A DNA stretch of 64,000 nucleotides, taken from the NCBI RefSeq assembly GCF_029407905.1, contig NC_073624.1, forward strand, positions 8,971,001 to 9,035,000, given 5' to 3'. This DNA is from Bubalus kerabau (Eukaryota; Chordata; Mammalia; Artiodactyla; Bovidae). Under the pieces are notes generated by a model that worked only from the letters and a program-made list of their open reading frames with translations, ran no database searches and had not been told where the DNA came from. Every line of letters starts with the position of its first letter. Position 1 is the stretch's first letter. Below are positions 47,187 through 59,792 of this stretch, one piece after another. Position numbers and translations under genes: made by a program.

Positions 47187-47416
47187 GACTTCCCTGGTGG
47201 CTTAGACGGTAAAGCATCTGCCTACAATGCGGGAGACCCGGGTTCAATCCCTGTGTCGGGAAGATCTCCTGGAGAAGGAAATGGCAATCCACTCCAGTGT
47301 TCTTGCTTGGAAAACCCCATGGACAGAGGAGCCTGGTAGGCTACAGTCCATGGGGTCGCAAAGAGTCAGACACGACTGAGCGACTTCACTCACTCACTCA
47401 CTCACTCACTCACTCT
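47187..47416 (+). mobile_element. Bov-tA SINE with (CTCA)n tail
   Basis: Head GACTTCCCTGGTGGCTTAGA, body GGGTTCAATCCCTGTGTCGG, tail AGAGTCAGACACGACTGAGC, then about seven TCAC/CTCA units (47385-47413). GACTGGGA at 47179-47186 and 47417-47424 is the target-site duplication. Confidence 0.92.
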
Positions 47417-47726
47417 GACTGGGAAGGAAGGAGATGGTGGAGGAGAGGATGGGAGAGGAAGCCAGTGAGGAGAGGGTGCCAGCCTCAAAGTCCCCAGCAA
47501 GAGCTGAGCCAGACCAGGACCATCTCCACCCCATGCCTGGCTGCTGTCTTAAGAAGCTGGGGTGTGACCTGGTAGGACAGAGCCACCAGCAAAGCTACGA
47601 TGCCAGGGGCCCCCTCGAACCCGCTGCTTCCTAAAGAGAAGAGTGACTGGCTAGGCAATGTCCAGAGCCCAACCAGGCCCCTCAGGGCAGCCTCCTCTCC
47701 AGGAGCCAGAACCAGAGGCCTGCACG

Positions 47727-47740
47727 GTTACCATGGCAAC
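47727..47740. promoter_or_regulatory. RFX X-box motif
   Basis: GTTACCATGGCAAC, an almost perfect palindrome fitting the RFX-family consensus at every position. It lies in non-repetitive sequence of coding intron 1. Function is not shown. Confidence 0.5.
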
Positions 47741-48434
47741 CACCACCCTCCATCCTGCAGGCTCAGCTGACAGTCATGGTTTCTGCAATTCCAGGGGGCT
47801 CTGGGAGGGTAGGTAGGGGATGGGAGTGCTCGGTTTGGCTGGGGCAGCCAAGTTTGTTTTTATTTTTGTCAAATCTGAAATCAGATCCATTTCCCAGTGT
47901 GCACTTCAGTTGTCTAAATAAATCAAGTGGAGGAAGCAAGCTGGGAGCTACATCCTCCTAGACCAGGGAGGCAGGGAAGGTGAGCCTGCCCCTGTACAGA
48001 GCTCCCTCCTCTGTCTGTCTCCAGGGAATCCAAGGATGGGCACCCAAGGATGGGCACCCAGGCCTAAGGCCTTCATAGACCACGGCCCGGGGTTCCAGAC
48101 CCTTGTTCTTGGGCCAGCTCTGTGCTCTTCCAAGGCCAGGTTCACAAGCATCCATGGAGCACCTACTGGATACCTGGCCTGTGCATCAGTGTACTGAGAT
48201 GAGCCAGGCTGGAGGTGCCCAGAGCGCTTACCTGTTCTAGGACCTGCCATGGTCTGAGGCCACGTAGTATGCACTGTACTGGAAGTGGCTACCATCCTGA
48301 ACGTCAGCTGTGCTGCAGGCCCTGGGCTTTAAGGAGGAGATCCATTCACTTACTCACTCATTCACTCGACTTATCTTTATGAGCCACAACCACTCTGGAA
48401 AGCTGCTTGGCAGCATTTATTAAAACTAAACAGA

Positions 48435-48783
48435 GGGCTTCCCTGGGGATCCAATGGTTAAGAACCCGCCTGCTAAAACAGAGGACATGGGCTCAATTCT
48501 TGGTCTAGGAAGGTTCCACATGCCACAGGGTAACAGCCATGTGCCACAAACCACTGAGCCCTCACTCTCGAGCCCACAATTCCTGAGCCCATGTGCCACA
48601 ACTACAGAAGCCTGAGCACCCTCGAGCCTGGGCTCCACAGCAAGAGAAGCCACCGCAACGAGAAGCCCACGTACCGTGACTACAGAGCACCCCCCACTCT
48701 CCGCAACTAGAGAAAGCCCTGTGCAGCAATGAAGCCCAGGCACAGCCAAAAATTAAATAAATAAGTATTTTTAAAAAAAGAAG
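48435..48783 (+). mobile_element. CHR-type SINE, long form
   Basis: Head GGCTTCCCTGGGGATCCAAT, GGTTAAGAACCCGCCTGC, body with GAGAAGCCACCGCAACGAGA and CGCAACTAGAGAAAGCCC, tail AGCCAAAAATTAAATAAATA. Confidence 0.9.
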
Positions 48784-48784
48784 G

Positions 48785-49520
48785 GTGACTTTAAAATACA
48801 TAAGCCCATGCTAGGATCCAGCTGTGCCACTCTTGGGTCCACGCCCCCCAGAGAAATGCCCAAATAAGTCCACAAAAAAGCACGTGTTACCCTTAACAGT
48901 CCCAACTTGGGAACAATCTAAGTGTTCATCGACAGGAGAATGAGTCGGGCAGGAGATTTCAACTGGAGATGATTTGGGCCCCCGGGGGACATGCGGCCAT
49001 GTCTGGAGACGTTTTGTGTTGTCACAACTGGGTTTTGAAGGAGGCTCTTGGTATCTGGTGGATGGAGACCAAGGATGCCACTCAATGCACCACAATGCAC
49101 AGGGCAGCCTCACCACAAAGAATTCTCCAGCCTGAAATGCCCACGGTTCCAAGGCTGAGAAACTGCGACACATTTCCTTTGATGGAACACTACTCAGTGA
49201 CCTAAAAGAACACGCTACCACAGCTGCGTGGATGGAGCGGCCAGACCTGATGCTGGTAACAGGAGCCAGAAGAGCAAAGAGCGTCCAAGTCATACGAAGT
49301 GAAAACCCAGGCAAAGTGAAGCAACAGTGAAAGAGGGCAGCAACTCTAGAGGAGAGTTCATCCTGGGTGGGGTGAGGGAGCCTGCGAGGGCTGGAGATAT
49401 CCTTGGACGGAGTGAGGTCACAGGAGTGTGTTTACATGGAAAAATGCCTTGAGCTGGACATTAAGATTTGCGAGCTCTATTGCATGCACATTTTATCACA
49501 ATGAAAAGTGTAACAAAAAG
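48785..49520 (+). mobile_element. Diverged L1 fragment, interrupted by MER20
   Basis: GTTCATCGACAGGAGAATGA before and GATGGAACACTACTCAGTGA after the MER20 copy are consecutive parts of the L1 3' region, followed by GCGTGGATGGAGCGGCC. So MER20 sits inside an older L1. Confidence 0.65.
48955..49168 (+). mobile_element. MER20 (hAT-Charlie) DNA transposon
   Basis: GACATGCGGCCATGTCTGGA, GACGTTTTGTGTTGTCACAA, CTGG, then ATGCACAGGGCAGCCTCACC and ACAAAGAATTCTCCAGCCTG, ending GGCTGAGAAACTG. Order and length (about 210 bp) fit full-length MER20, a family known to carry regulatory sites in placental mammals. Confidence 0.85.
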
Positions 49521-49824
49521 TGATGCCGAGCTACAGCTATAGGGAAATATAAAATGCAACAATTAAAAAGCCACAACCCCTGCCGGGGCACTGGCTGTCG
49601 GGGACCCCCCCCAGAAGACCTTCACCACAACCTGCAAAGGAGCGGTGTCACCCCTGTTCCATAGACTTGCCCGAGGCCACAGCAAGGGACAGAACGGGGA
49701 TCTGAACCTCGCAGCATTCTGTCTTCGTTTAAGAATTTCTTCTGTCCAAGCCCACGGCAACCTTGGAAGATGGGTATGGCAGACATCATTCCACCCACTT
49801 TACAGATATGAAAATGAAGGTCCC

Positions 49825-49957
49825 AGGACTTCACTAGCGATCCAGTGGTTAAGACTCCCCGCTTCCACTGAAAGGGGCATGTATTTGATCCCTGGTCAGG
49901 GAACTAAGCTCTCGCATCCCACATGCCTCGTGGTGTGGCCAAAAAAAAAAAAAGAAA
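49825..49957 (+). mobile_element. CHR-type SINE with target-site duplication
   Basis: Head GGACTTCACTAGCGATCCAG, body GATCCCTGGTCAGGGAACTA, tail GGCCAAAAAAAAAAAAAG. GAAAATGAAGGT (49810-49821) and GAACATGAAGGT (49958-49969) match at 11 of 12 bases. Confidence 0.88.
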
Positions 49958-52639
49958 GAACATGAAGGTTCAGAGATGGCAGGATTTGGCCAAGCTGCCA
50001 CAGTGGTTCAGCTGAGACAGAAAATTGTTCCACAAAGTGAATGGACCCGCTGGGCAGATGGTCCTCATCCTCTTTCCACTTACATGCTTCTAGTGTCAGG
50101 GAGCTCCCCACACGACACACAGCCCTTCCCCGGGCTGACTGGTTCTAGTGATAAGCTATAAGTTCAGTGGGCTGAGATCCCTTAGAAAGAGTGTCGCTGC
50201 CCCCAAGCCCACTTCTTAGAGTCTGTGTAATTTGACAACTCATTGAATTTGGCCAAAGTCTTTGATTCCTAGATGCCCAGCAGGCCTCCGTGCCCAGTGC
50301 AGACAGCCGAAGTGGAGGAGGCAGTGGCGAGGGAACTGGGGCCGCCAGCCTGGAAGAAAACCGGGGTGGATGGTCCATGGAAGGAAGCTCCCGCCAAGGA
50401 GACCCACCAGATGCCGCACTTCAGCCACTGCTGAAGAGAAGGGCAGGGAAGGGCCCTGGGGACCAGGGTCCTGCTGTCTGCGAGCCGACCCAGCCTCAGG
50501 AGCCCATCCACAAAGAAGGTGCACCTGCCGGGGAGCCTCTTGGAGTCCTAGCAGGGGCTGCGGAGGCCTCCCCTGGCCCCTTACAGAACCTCAGACGTGC
50601 CCCTGACGACAGTGTGGTTCTGTCCCGGCGTCCCGCCCCCAACCAGGCCGTGCTCTCCAAGGGCAGCGCATATCCGACCTTCTCTGTACCCAGAGGCCCA
50701 CCTGGAGCAGCAGCTCAGGGCATCTACAGCCTCAGGAAGGAGTGAGGTGCCCGTCACTTGGAGGCATCGAGGAGGCTAAGGAGGGATTTCTGTGTTGAAG
50801 GGATCTGCAGCCCCCCTCCCCACCTTGAACGCCCCCTCCTCTCCTTTCTAACATCCATCACTCACTATTCCTATACTCAGCCCCTCTTCACTGAGCCCCC
50901 ACCCCCGCTCTGTCTGGCCCACAGTGACCCTGGAAGCCCTGAATGAAGATGACATGGTCCCTGCCCTGCAGAAGCCATGGGCAAACACAAAGACTAATGG
51001 AGATGCGGTTGGACAGGGTGAGGGCTGGACAGAGGGTGATGCCGCTCTCCCTTGGCCTCCTGGGGGCCCATCCCCCACCACATGTCTTCTCTGCCTGCCC
51101 CTGACCACACATGTGTACATGTTCACATGTGCATTCCCACGGAGCCCCTCCCACACTTACACACGCCAAAGTGTGTGCACACCAGCCTCCGCACCCCCCT
51201 GGGGGCAGCAGCACTGGGCACGGCCGACCCACTCTCTCCCCGCACCAGCAGCTCTTAAGCATTTCTGTATTCCTGGGCAAGTTCATGAACCCTTTCTCAG
51301 ACTACTGTTTTTAAGTGCATAATTTTTTTAAAAAAAAGCTTAGTATTAGAAAGGAAAGAAGACAGTTATGTTAAAATAGTTGTCAAAATATTTTTTAGGA
51401 AAACAAATTTGTGATGGAGAACTCTGTGTGCTTCGTTATCAACACAATGAATAACCAAAGCCAGGGGCGGGTCTGAGCCTGTGTGCCTGGGAAGCCGGGG
51501 AGAATGACAGTGACATTCCCAGAGCTCTACAAGGAACCGTGATGTGGCTCAAAACATCGGTGACTGCTGCTGGTGACAGTCGCGGGAACTGCCGGCAACC
51601 CCATTGTGCTCGGCTGCCTCTGTTCATAAAACAAAGAAATGCTACATTTCAGTCGGAAGTCAATGAAACCAAACACGCAGCTTGTCCCGATTCAAGTGGA
51701 CGAACCTCAGTTTAAGACCCTTGTTCCAGAAACTCCTGCTGGGCGCTGGGGACATCACAAGCCCCTGGACAGACCCTCATCCTGCTTGATGGACCTCACC
51801 CTTTAATTGCTGGCCTTTCCCGGGCTCCCCAGGCCCCTGAGATTCCCTTTCCATCCACTGAACCCACACCCAGACCCACAGCCTCGATGATCCGCCCTGG
51901 ACTGACAGGTCCAGAGTGAGCCACAGCCTCCCAAGCACTGCTCTGGGATGTCCCAGGGAACCTCAAAGTCATCATGTCTAAAATGGGATAGGTCATCCTC
52001 TCTGCAGACCACCAAACTGCCCCCTGAACTTCCCACCCCATGAACAATGACCCCAGCCACCACCAATCCTGCAAGCTGTCCAGGCTAGAACCCCTCAGAG
52101 CCCTCCTTCCCCTCACTCCTGACGTCCATCTCAGAGACCTGTCCATCTCACCCCCTAAATCTCTCCTCTCCATCCCCCCTCTGAAGCCCACTGCCCCAGG
52201 CAAGCCTCGCTCTCTCACTCCTAAGTCCATGAACAGCCTGCTCCTCCTGCAGCCCTGCCTTCTCTGACACACCCTCCACCCAGCAGTCCCAGGGCTCCTC
52301 CAAAACCAAAAGCCTTCCGTGGCTCCCCACTGCCTTCCAGAGAATTTCCACATTCGTTGGCTCTGCGTTCCATTGTGTAAGAGCTCTTGGCCAGCCTCCT
52401 CTCTGTCTGTATAACCTCCACCTCCAACCTTGTTGACTAGGATATGCTTTGCTGAAAGCTTTGCTGCACACCCACTATGTGCAGCATAGGGCTGAGGGTC
52501 AAGGCTGAAGAAGAGACATGCATTAATGGAACATGGAGCCTGCCCTCAGGGAGCTCACAGTCTAGCAGAAGGTGAAAATAAGAAGTCAGGTATAAGAGGT
52601 CTTGTAAGTGCTACAAGGAGAGAGTGATGGTGCCCAACA

Positions 52640-52975
52640 GAGGGTTGGGCTGGGTATTCTGCATTTGCCAAATAAGTGAATGGTTGATAGATGGGTAGGT
52701 AGGAGGGTGTGAAGGAGGCCTTTGTGTGGTTGGAGCAATGGATGATTGAATGGGTAGATGATTGGGAAGGTGGGTAGATAAATGCACAGATGTAAGGACT
52801 GAGTGAATAGATGGGTGGGTGTGCAGATAAACAGATGAAGAAATGAAAAGATGAATGGATAGATGGGTGGATGGATGGATGAGTGGGTTGGGGAGTGGCT
52901 GGATGAATGGATGCATGAAGCAAAGGAAGGCGGGTGGGGAGATGGGTGGGTGGAAGGAAGGGGGTGATGGAGAAT
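52640..52975 (+). repeat. Degenerate (GATG)n tetranucleotide block
   Basis: Long run of GATG, GGTG and GATA units with many changes (GGATAGATGGGTGGATGGAT at 52857-52876). Open frames on the minus strand here (HPSIHPSIHS type) are a result of the repeat. Confidence 0.85.
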
Positions 52976-53319
52976 GTGATCCTAGTAAATGGCAGCTGCA
53001 GGTCTCAAGTCTAGGAGACCACAAGAAACCCTGCCAGTTGGGACTCTGCATGTCCTCCTCTTCTCTCTCAGTGATCATCCTCAGCTTCCCTCCGTCTCAG
53101 CCCTCCTCCTCACAAGACCCTCAGCTCCATGCTTTCCACACTCTCGGAGCTTCAGGAGATCTCAGGGACCTTCTGAGCCTCCGCACTATTGGCATCGAGG
53201 GATGGAGGACCCTTTGTTGTAGGCTGGCCTGTGTGTTGTAGGATGTCTGACCTTTACCCACTGGCAACCAGTAACACATGCTGACACTGGGAAAGATAGA
53301 AGGCAAAAGAAGAAAGAAG

Positions 53320-53471
53320 TGGCAGAGGATGAGATGGCTAGATAGCATCCCTGACTCAATGGACATGAGCAAACTCTGAGAGATACTGGAGGGCAAAGGA
53401 GCCTGATGTGCCGCAGTCCGTGGATGGGGTCGGAAAGAGTCAGACACGACTTAGCGACTGAAAGACAACAA
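53320..53471 (+). mobile_element. Bov-B 3' end, diverged
   Basis: GAGGATGAGATGGCTAGATA, GCATCCCTGACTCAATGGAC, and AGAGTCAGACACGACTTAGC. More diverged and with small deletions compared with the other copies. Confidence 0.8.
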
Positions 53472-53515
53472 TGCCCAGTAGCACACCCTCCCTGAGCTGT
53501 GATGACCAACAGGGT

Positions 53516-53637
53516 CTGCTGCTGCTGCTGCTAAGTCGCTTCAGTCGTGTCCGACTCTGTGCGACCCCAGAGACGGCAGCCCACCAGGCTCCCCCATCCC
53601 TGGGATTCTCCAGGCAAGAACACTGGAGTGGGTGTCT
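53516..53637 (-). mobile_element. BovA SINE monomer
   Basis: Plus strand: (CTG)n at 53518-53532, AAGTCGCTTCAGTCGTGTCC, GACTCTGTGCGACCCCAGAG, CAAGAACACTGGAGTGGG. Reverse of the BovA unit with a CAG tail. Confidence 0.9.
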
Positions 53638-56600
53638 GCAGACGTTGTCAAATACCGTGGGCAAAATCACTCCCAACTGAAGATCACGGTTGATACGGCT
53701 CAACCCCTTCCTCAGTCCTGGTTTTTTTGTTTTTTGGAAATTGAGATGAAGACAGGAGGAGTGACCGCCTGAGGTCACAGGGCTTACACATGGGCTGGAT
53801 CTCTTCCTCTAGCCCAGCCCCCAATATTCATACAGAATCTCACAGTCAGCCAAGGCTTCTCCTTCTGCTTTCTCATCTACATACAGGAGTCAGATAGAAA
53901 TGGGAGCCCAGAAAGGTCAAGTGGCTTGCTCAGTACCACACAGCAGTCAGCAGCAGAGTCAGGATTTGAACTTGAGGGGAGACAGGGGACGCAGGACTCC
54001 CCAGGGCAGCTGGGGAAGGAAACATGGATGGCGGCCCCATAGGAGAGCTGGAGGGAGATGAGCAGGAAGACCTTCTGGCTGATTAAAAAGACATATTGAT
54101 TTCTCTCCCAGGGAAATGAACGGGGCCATTTGTCTCCCAACAGGACCGCGAGGCAGTCTGAGGGAGGCGACAGGTCAAAGTCGGCTTCTGACACGAAGCA
54201 GCAGCTGAGGGGGGACTGACCAGTAAAAATCCAATCGTGTTTTAAATGTCCCAGGAGGGGGTTGACTCTTCATTAGCCAGCCAGCCCTCCTTCTAATCCG
54301 CCCGCTCTATATCAATCACAACGAGGCTTCCCAGCTGGGCTCACTTCGGGGCTTCGAGGGGCTGGCGACACAGGCCCGGGCCCCCGCCCCAAGCCTCCTC
54401 AGCCACCGCCTGGCTGGGTGGTCTGGACAAGCATGTCCCCTCTCTGAGCCTCGGCTGTCAAATGGGAAATCTCAAGGAGGGACCTGAGCTGCACCCAGCA
54501 GCACATGGGAAGCCCTTAGGGATCACCAGCATCCTCTCTGGCACAGCCTTCCAGAATCTAGACCCCGAATGTCCCTCTGTGCTCAGACCCCACTCCTCTG
54601 GTCTCCCAGCCCAGCCCCCAGGCTGTAGTCAGCAACCTTGGTGACCCCAGCTTGACTCTGAGCCTCCGATCAGGCTGTTTCCTCAACTGGGATATCATGC
54701 CCCGTCTCCCCCTTCTCCCCCACCGAAGTCTCTCCTGCCCCACTCCTTGTCCACGGAGGGCTCCTGTGGCTTCCCAGTCACAACAGACTGACCAGCCTCC
54801 TGGTGCCCACAGCCCACTCAGGGTCCCTCTGACCAGTCTTTACCCCGTTTTTCTTCACTGGAGTATGATCTGGGTGTGGTTCTGCCTCCCCCATCAGATT
54901 GGGGTCTCCCGGGGGCCAAGGCTGGGTGCCAGGCCTGGGACACTGTGGCTCCACCCAACGTGGCTGAACAGCCCTCCACTTCTGTCTAGGACAGTGTCCA
55001 ACACTTCTGAAGCTGAACTTCGCTAAACGCTTGTTGAATCCATCAATTGATTGATCTATATCTATTATAGGTGGTTTCTGCTTGGTCTTCGGACCTTAGT
55101 CTCTCTCCCTCAAGCACCTGCCATTCTGCTCCAGGAGGAACTGTTCTAATAAATGAAATTACATGTGCCCTATCCCTGCTGGACATCCTTCAGTGGTTCC
55201 GCAGTGCCCACAAGATGGAGAGTAAGCTCTAACCTGGCATTTCATACCCTGCTATCCCGCCCCTCCTCACACCACTCCAGCCACACTAAACTCCTTCCTG
55301 TTCCCTACACTAGTCCCCCTGCCTAAAACACCATTCCTCATCTGCCCTCCTGGGAAACTCCTACTCATGGAGCAAGACCCAGCCAAATGTCCCCTCCTCC
55401 AGGTAGGCTTCACCAACCCTCCTAGGCTTTGTCAGGGGCAGCTTCTGCACCTGTAGCTCGTTTATATAGACATCTCCAGGTGACAGTACCTGACACTGCC
55501 CTGTGGGTCAGGCTCTCCCTGGCCCAGCCAGGCTCCTCTGACTGGCCGTCAGGTCCACCCTGCTGACCAATGAATGTGCAGCATCCACTCTGACCACCAC
55601 GAGCATCCCCAGGGCACAGCTTGGTGCTGACTTACACTTCTGAGAAAAACAACCTTCTCTACGCCAGATGGAGGGAAACGGACAATTTCCCAGACATGTG
55701 CTGCTTCTTCCAGCAACACTTGCCATCCGTCTGGACGTTCCCTTTGGGCCAAGGCTGAAGGAGGAGGGGATACCCTCCCCGAAAGAACCCCTTCCCCAGC
55801 CACTAGCAGGCCCTGGCCTGAGATTCCTGGGCTCTGATCTGCACTGGCTTTGTCCACTACTCAACATGTGCCCTCGGGCAGGTCAGGCTCCCTTCCTCAG
55901 CCTCAGGCTTCCCAGGTGTAGAATGGGGAGCTAGCAGACTTCTGGTCCCGGCACCCCACGGGAGGAGAGTATCTGAGAGGTCGTGGCAAGCAGGAAAGTA
56001 CTTTGTAAAGTGGAAAGTGATGAGATGCCTGTGAGTTGGAGACAGAGTCAAGTGAGAGCCACGGGCCCAGCCCTCTGGGACCCCACTGGGGGAGGAGGAG
56101 ACAAGGCTAGCCACCAACAATCTCCCGAGGCCGGAGGCTAGGGAAGGACTGCGGGAGGATAGAGAGGAAAAAGCTGAGATTCCTGCAGGTGGTGGCCAGG
56201 AAGCTGGTGCTGGTGGGGCTGGCAGGATTTGGCACCCTGGAGACTGGGGGAGAGGGTGTCTCAGGGGGCAGACCCAGCGTAAGCAAAGACGGGCGGGCAG
56301 GGGTGTCAGGAAACACGAGCAGCGTGTTTGGGCTTCAGGATAGAGTGTGTGAAGGGAAACAGCAGAAAGGCGGCTGGAGGCCAACCAGGTGGATGGTGGA
56401 AGGCCCCGAATCCAGGCTAAGTGAGACTATTCTGGGGGTGAGAGAGCTGCTGAAGGTTTCTGAGGGAGGAATGAATAAGCAAACAAATGGAAGAAGGCAG
56501 CGAGGGAGGGAGGGAGCGAACAGCCCTTGACTGATGACAAACCACGTCCACACCCGGAGCCCAGGACCCCCGGAGGATGAAGGCGCGTGGGGAGGAGAGG

Positions 56601-59510
56601 GCTGCAGGAAACAGGCACTCAGCAGAGGGCGCTACACTCTGGGTTCCTGCTCGGGGGTTCTCTCCCCCGTGCGGAAAAGAGGAGGAAGATGCCAGCTGTC
56701 AGTGGAACAGGACGGGTGAGATCCCAGAGGCCACCTGTTTAGACAGGAAGAGGTAGAGGAATACAGGCTCAGATTTCCCAATGGCCCCGACCCAGGGAAA
56801 GGGCTCAGAACAGGAGGGCTGGGGGTTAGATTAAGGAGGACTTCCTGACAGTCAGTCTAGAGCCTCAGAAGGCCCAAAAGGTGCTTATCAATTGACCCCA
56901 GGCCCATCTGATGCAGCAGAGAGGTAGCCCACCAGAGGCAGGGGGATGGACTAAATGACCAGAGCAAGGGCAGCAGGGCAATGGGAGGGTGGTGACACCC
57001 CATTTCTCTTCCTGTGGTGAGGGCTTTCTTGGCCTTCTCCCCCTCACTCCCCAAACTTCATGCCCTCCCTCCACCCTGCAGGAGTCGGCACCTCTCTCCC
57101 TGAGGGCAACCTAGCCCACAGGCTTCTCAGACCATCATCCAGACACAGGACCCAGCGACCCACCAACCTTGAAAACCCTTGTCCTGAGCCGGGTCACCCA
57201 AATCACCCCAGGTGTGTCCCCGTCAGCTCCATCATTGGCTCCAGGGTGCACACAGCTGCTACTCCACACTTAGCAGTTTTCCCAGTCAGTACTTGCCCTG
57301 GAATTCTCACTGGAACCCTTGATATTCCCACCTGGGGGTCGTTGAAGTTCCCATTTCACAGATGAGCAAACTGAGGCTCAGCAAAGACAAAGGTCCCTTG
57401 GCCAAGAAGGTTAACATTCATGCTTGACCAAGCTACAATCCCTGGGGTCACCTCTGTGACCCCCAAGGCAGCCATGCCTCCACTCGGACCCCCTTTCCGG
57501 CCCCACCAGCACCCTCAGCCACCAGCCTCCCGAGATCCCCTCTCATGATGGTCTCCTGGCTGGCTTCTCGCCAAGGGAGCCAGAGTGACCCTCCCCTGCA
57601 CAAAACAGCCATAGTTGGCCTCTGAGCCTGGTACATGGCAGGCACTCAGTAAAGGCTTGCCAACCCAGCTCATGAATGGGTGAGTAAAGGATGGATGAAC
57701 AAGAGCCCGTTCGCCCACCTCAGCAAATTCACTGAACCCTCACAGCGAACAGCACGAGGCTTGACACTGCAGGGCTGTGATGAGAAAATGGATCCTGTCT
57801 CTTCCTGCCCCATGATGACCCAGGTCAGAGGGTCTGCAAGGCAGCAGGGGTCTCAGCCAGGTGGGCTTCAATGCAAGCGCACCCACAGACCCTCAGTCCT
57901 AGCAGCAAAGCCAGGCAGGGATGGAGGAGCAGATGAGAACCAGGACCACAGCCATGAAAGCACAGAGCGAGCACACCTGCCCACCGGGAACACAGAGCCC
58001 CATCCCTGCACACCACGGGGACACTTTCTGACAAAGGCAGCAGGGAAATGAGCACCCCAGACAGCCCCTCCTGACTCGGGGAGACTGCCCGAGTCTCCCC
58101 ATCCTGCAGACAGGCAGGCCGAGGGCGAAAGAGGGGAAGTGACTTGCCCAAGGTCACCGGCAGCTGGTGTCTCCTGCCTCCCGGCCCAGGCTGGCGCCCT
58201 CCCCCTGCCCAGCAGAGAGGCAGCCTCCACAGCCGACTGGCTCCCACCACGCATGGCTGGCTCCCACGGCTCTGGCTCAGCGCAGGCTGGCATGGGGCAG
58301 GCAGCAGCCAGGGGCACGCGGGGAGGCAGGGGGCTGCGAAGTCCTCCTGGGGGGTGGCCCCTGGCAAGGCACAGTGAGGTGGCTGCCGAAGGCAGAAGCT
58401 GGAACCCAGGAAGACCCTCGCCCAGCCGCCCGGAACTGCAAAGCATCCTTGCTCCGGTGGAGTGTGGAGAACCTGTCTCCAGCCTCCGAAGGTGGCAGCC
58501 GTGTCCTGGATAAAAGCTGAGCCTGGGGAATTCAGAGAGATTGAGGTTTTTGTGCTAGCTTTACCACATCCTGGCTGTGCAACCTGGATAAAAGTTAGTC
58601 AACCTCTCTGAGCTCACTTTCCCCATGTGTAAATGGGGATCTGACAGCACCTACCTCCTAGGGGGTGGTTATGAGGGTTAAAAGGTGATACTGCAGGCAA
58701 AGCATTCAGCACAGTTTAAGTGCTGGCTCTTGTTATTATCACCGCCCCTCCTCCCTGACCCCACCTCTGGGCTGGACACATGGCTGGGTGCTTTGCAAGA
58801 ATCATCTCTAATTGTCTTTGTCCCATCACAGAGATGAGAAAACTAAGGCTCAGGGAAAGGAAACCAGAGTACATACAACCCACCACTGGCCGTTCTCCCG
58901 CACGCCGCCGGTGACATGCCTAAGAAAGGCTCTCAAAATCTAATCGAGGGTGGAAAACGGGTTTCAAACTGATTAGTCATGCTGCCAAGGGTGCCCTGCT
59001 GGAGGACGCTGTGATCGATTAGCAATGTCTGCACAGATGAGGGCACGGGTATCAGCATGGTAACTGGCACAAATCTACCTAAATCACAGAGACAGAATCT
59101 GATTTTCCATGGGAACAATGCCATCTGAAGGCGTTATGTTCTACCTAAAGACATGATGCCCAGTGTCTTGTTGAATCTACCACGAGCAGTGTTTACTCAG
59201 CTGTAAGTGAGGACCCTGATCACTTTTGGGCACAGGTAATAAGAGTGATAACCACATGTGTGGTTTTCTAGGCTACAAAGATTTGCTTTCCCATGTGCTA
59301 GTTATGTACTGCTTTGGTCTTCAATGCAATCCAGTAAAATGTGTAAATACCGTCTCTGTTTAACAGATGGAGAAACTGGGGCTCAGAGAGGTTAAGAAAT
59401 CAGCTTGTGGTCACACAGCAAATAACAGGCAGAACCAGCCCATGGGTCTGTCTTACTCCGGTCCCCAATGCTTTCCACATGCCACCTACCCATGAGTCAG
59501 ACAGCACAAT

Positions 59511-59792
59511 GTGGGGGGGACCTCCCTGGCAGTCCCGTAGTTAAGAATGTGCCTTCCAATGCAGGGGACGTGGGTTTGATCCCTGGTCGGGAAACGAAGA
59601 TCCCACATGCCATGGAGCAACTAAGCCCAGGCACTGCAACTCCTGAGTCCACACACCACAACTAGAGAATCCCTGCACCTCAGTGAAAACCCTGCATGAT
59701 GTAACAAAGACCCCATGGATGGCAACTAAGACCCACAGCAGCCAAAGAATAAATATTTTTTAAAATAAATTAGTTAATTCAAAAAAAAAAGA
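59511..59792 (+). mobile_element. CHR-type SINE with 9-bp target-site duplication
   Basis: Head GGACCTCCCTGGCAGTCCCG, TAGTTAAGAATGTGCCTTCC, body GATCCCTGGTCGGGAAACGA, A-rich tail. ACAGCACAA at 59501-59509 and 59793-59801. It is the repeat nearest the U12 donor, about 1.7 kb away. Confidence 0.9.

Noticed and set aside
50290..50745. 151-codon plus-strand ORF in the U12 intron
   Set aside because: Low-complexity, GC-rich, no similarity I recognise, antisense to the gene, no splice or promoter evidence.
52611..53078. Minus-strand ORF rich in HPSIHPS repeats
   Set aside because: Translation of the degenerate GATG tetranucleotide block.
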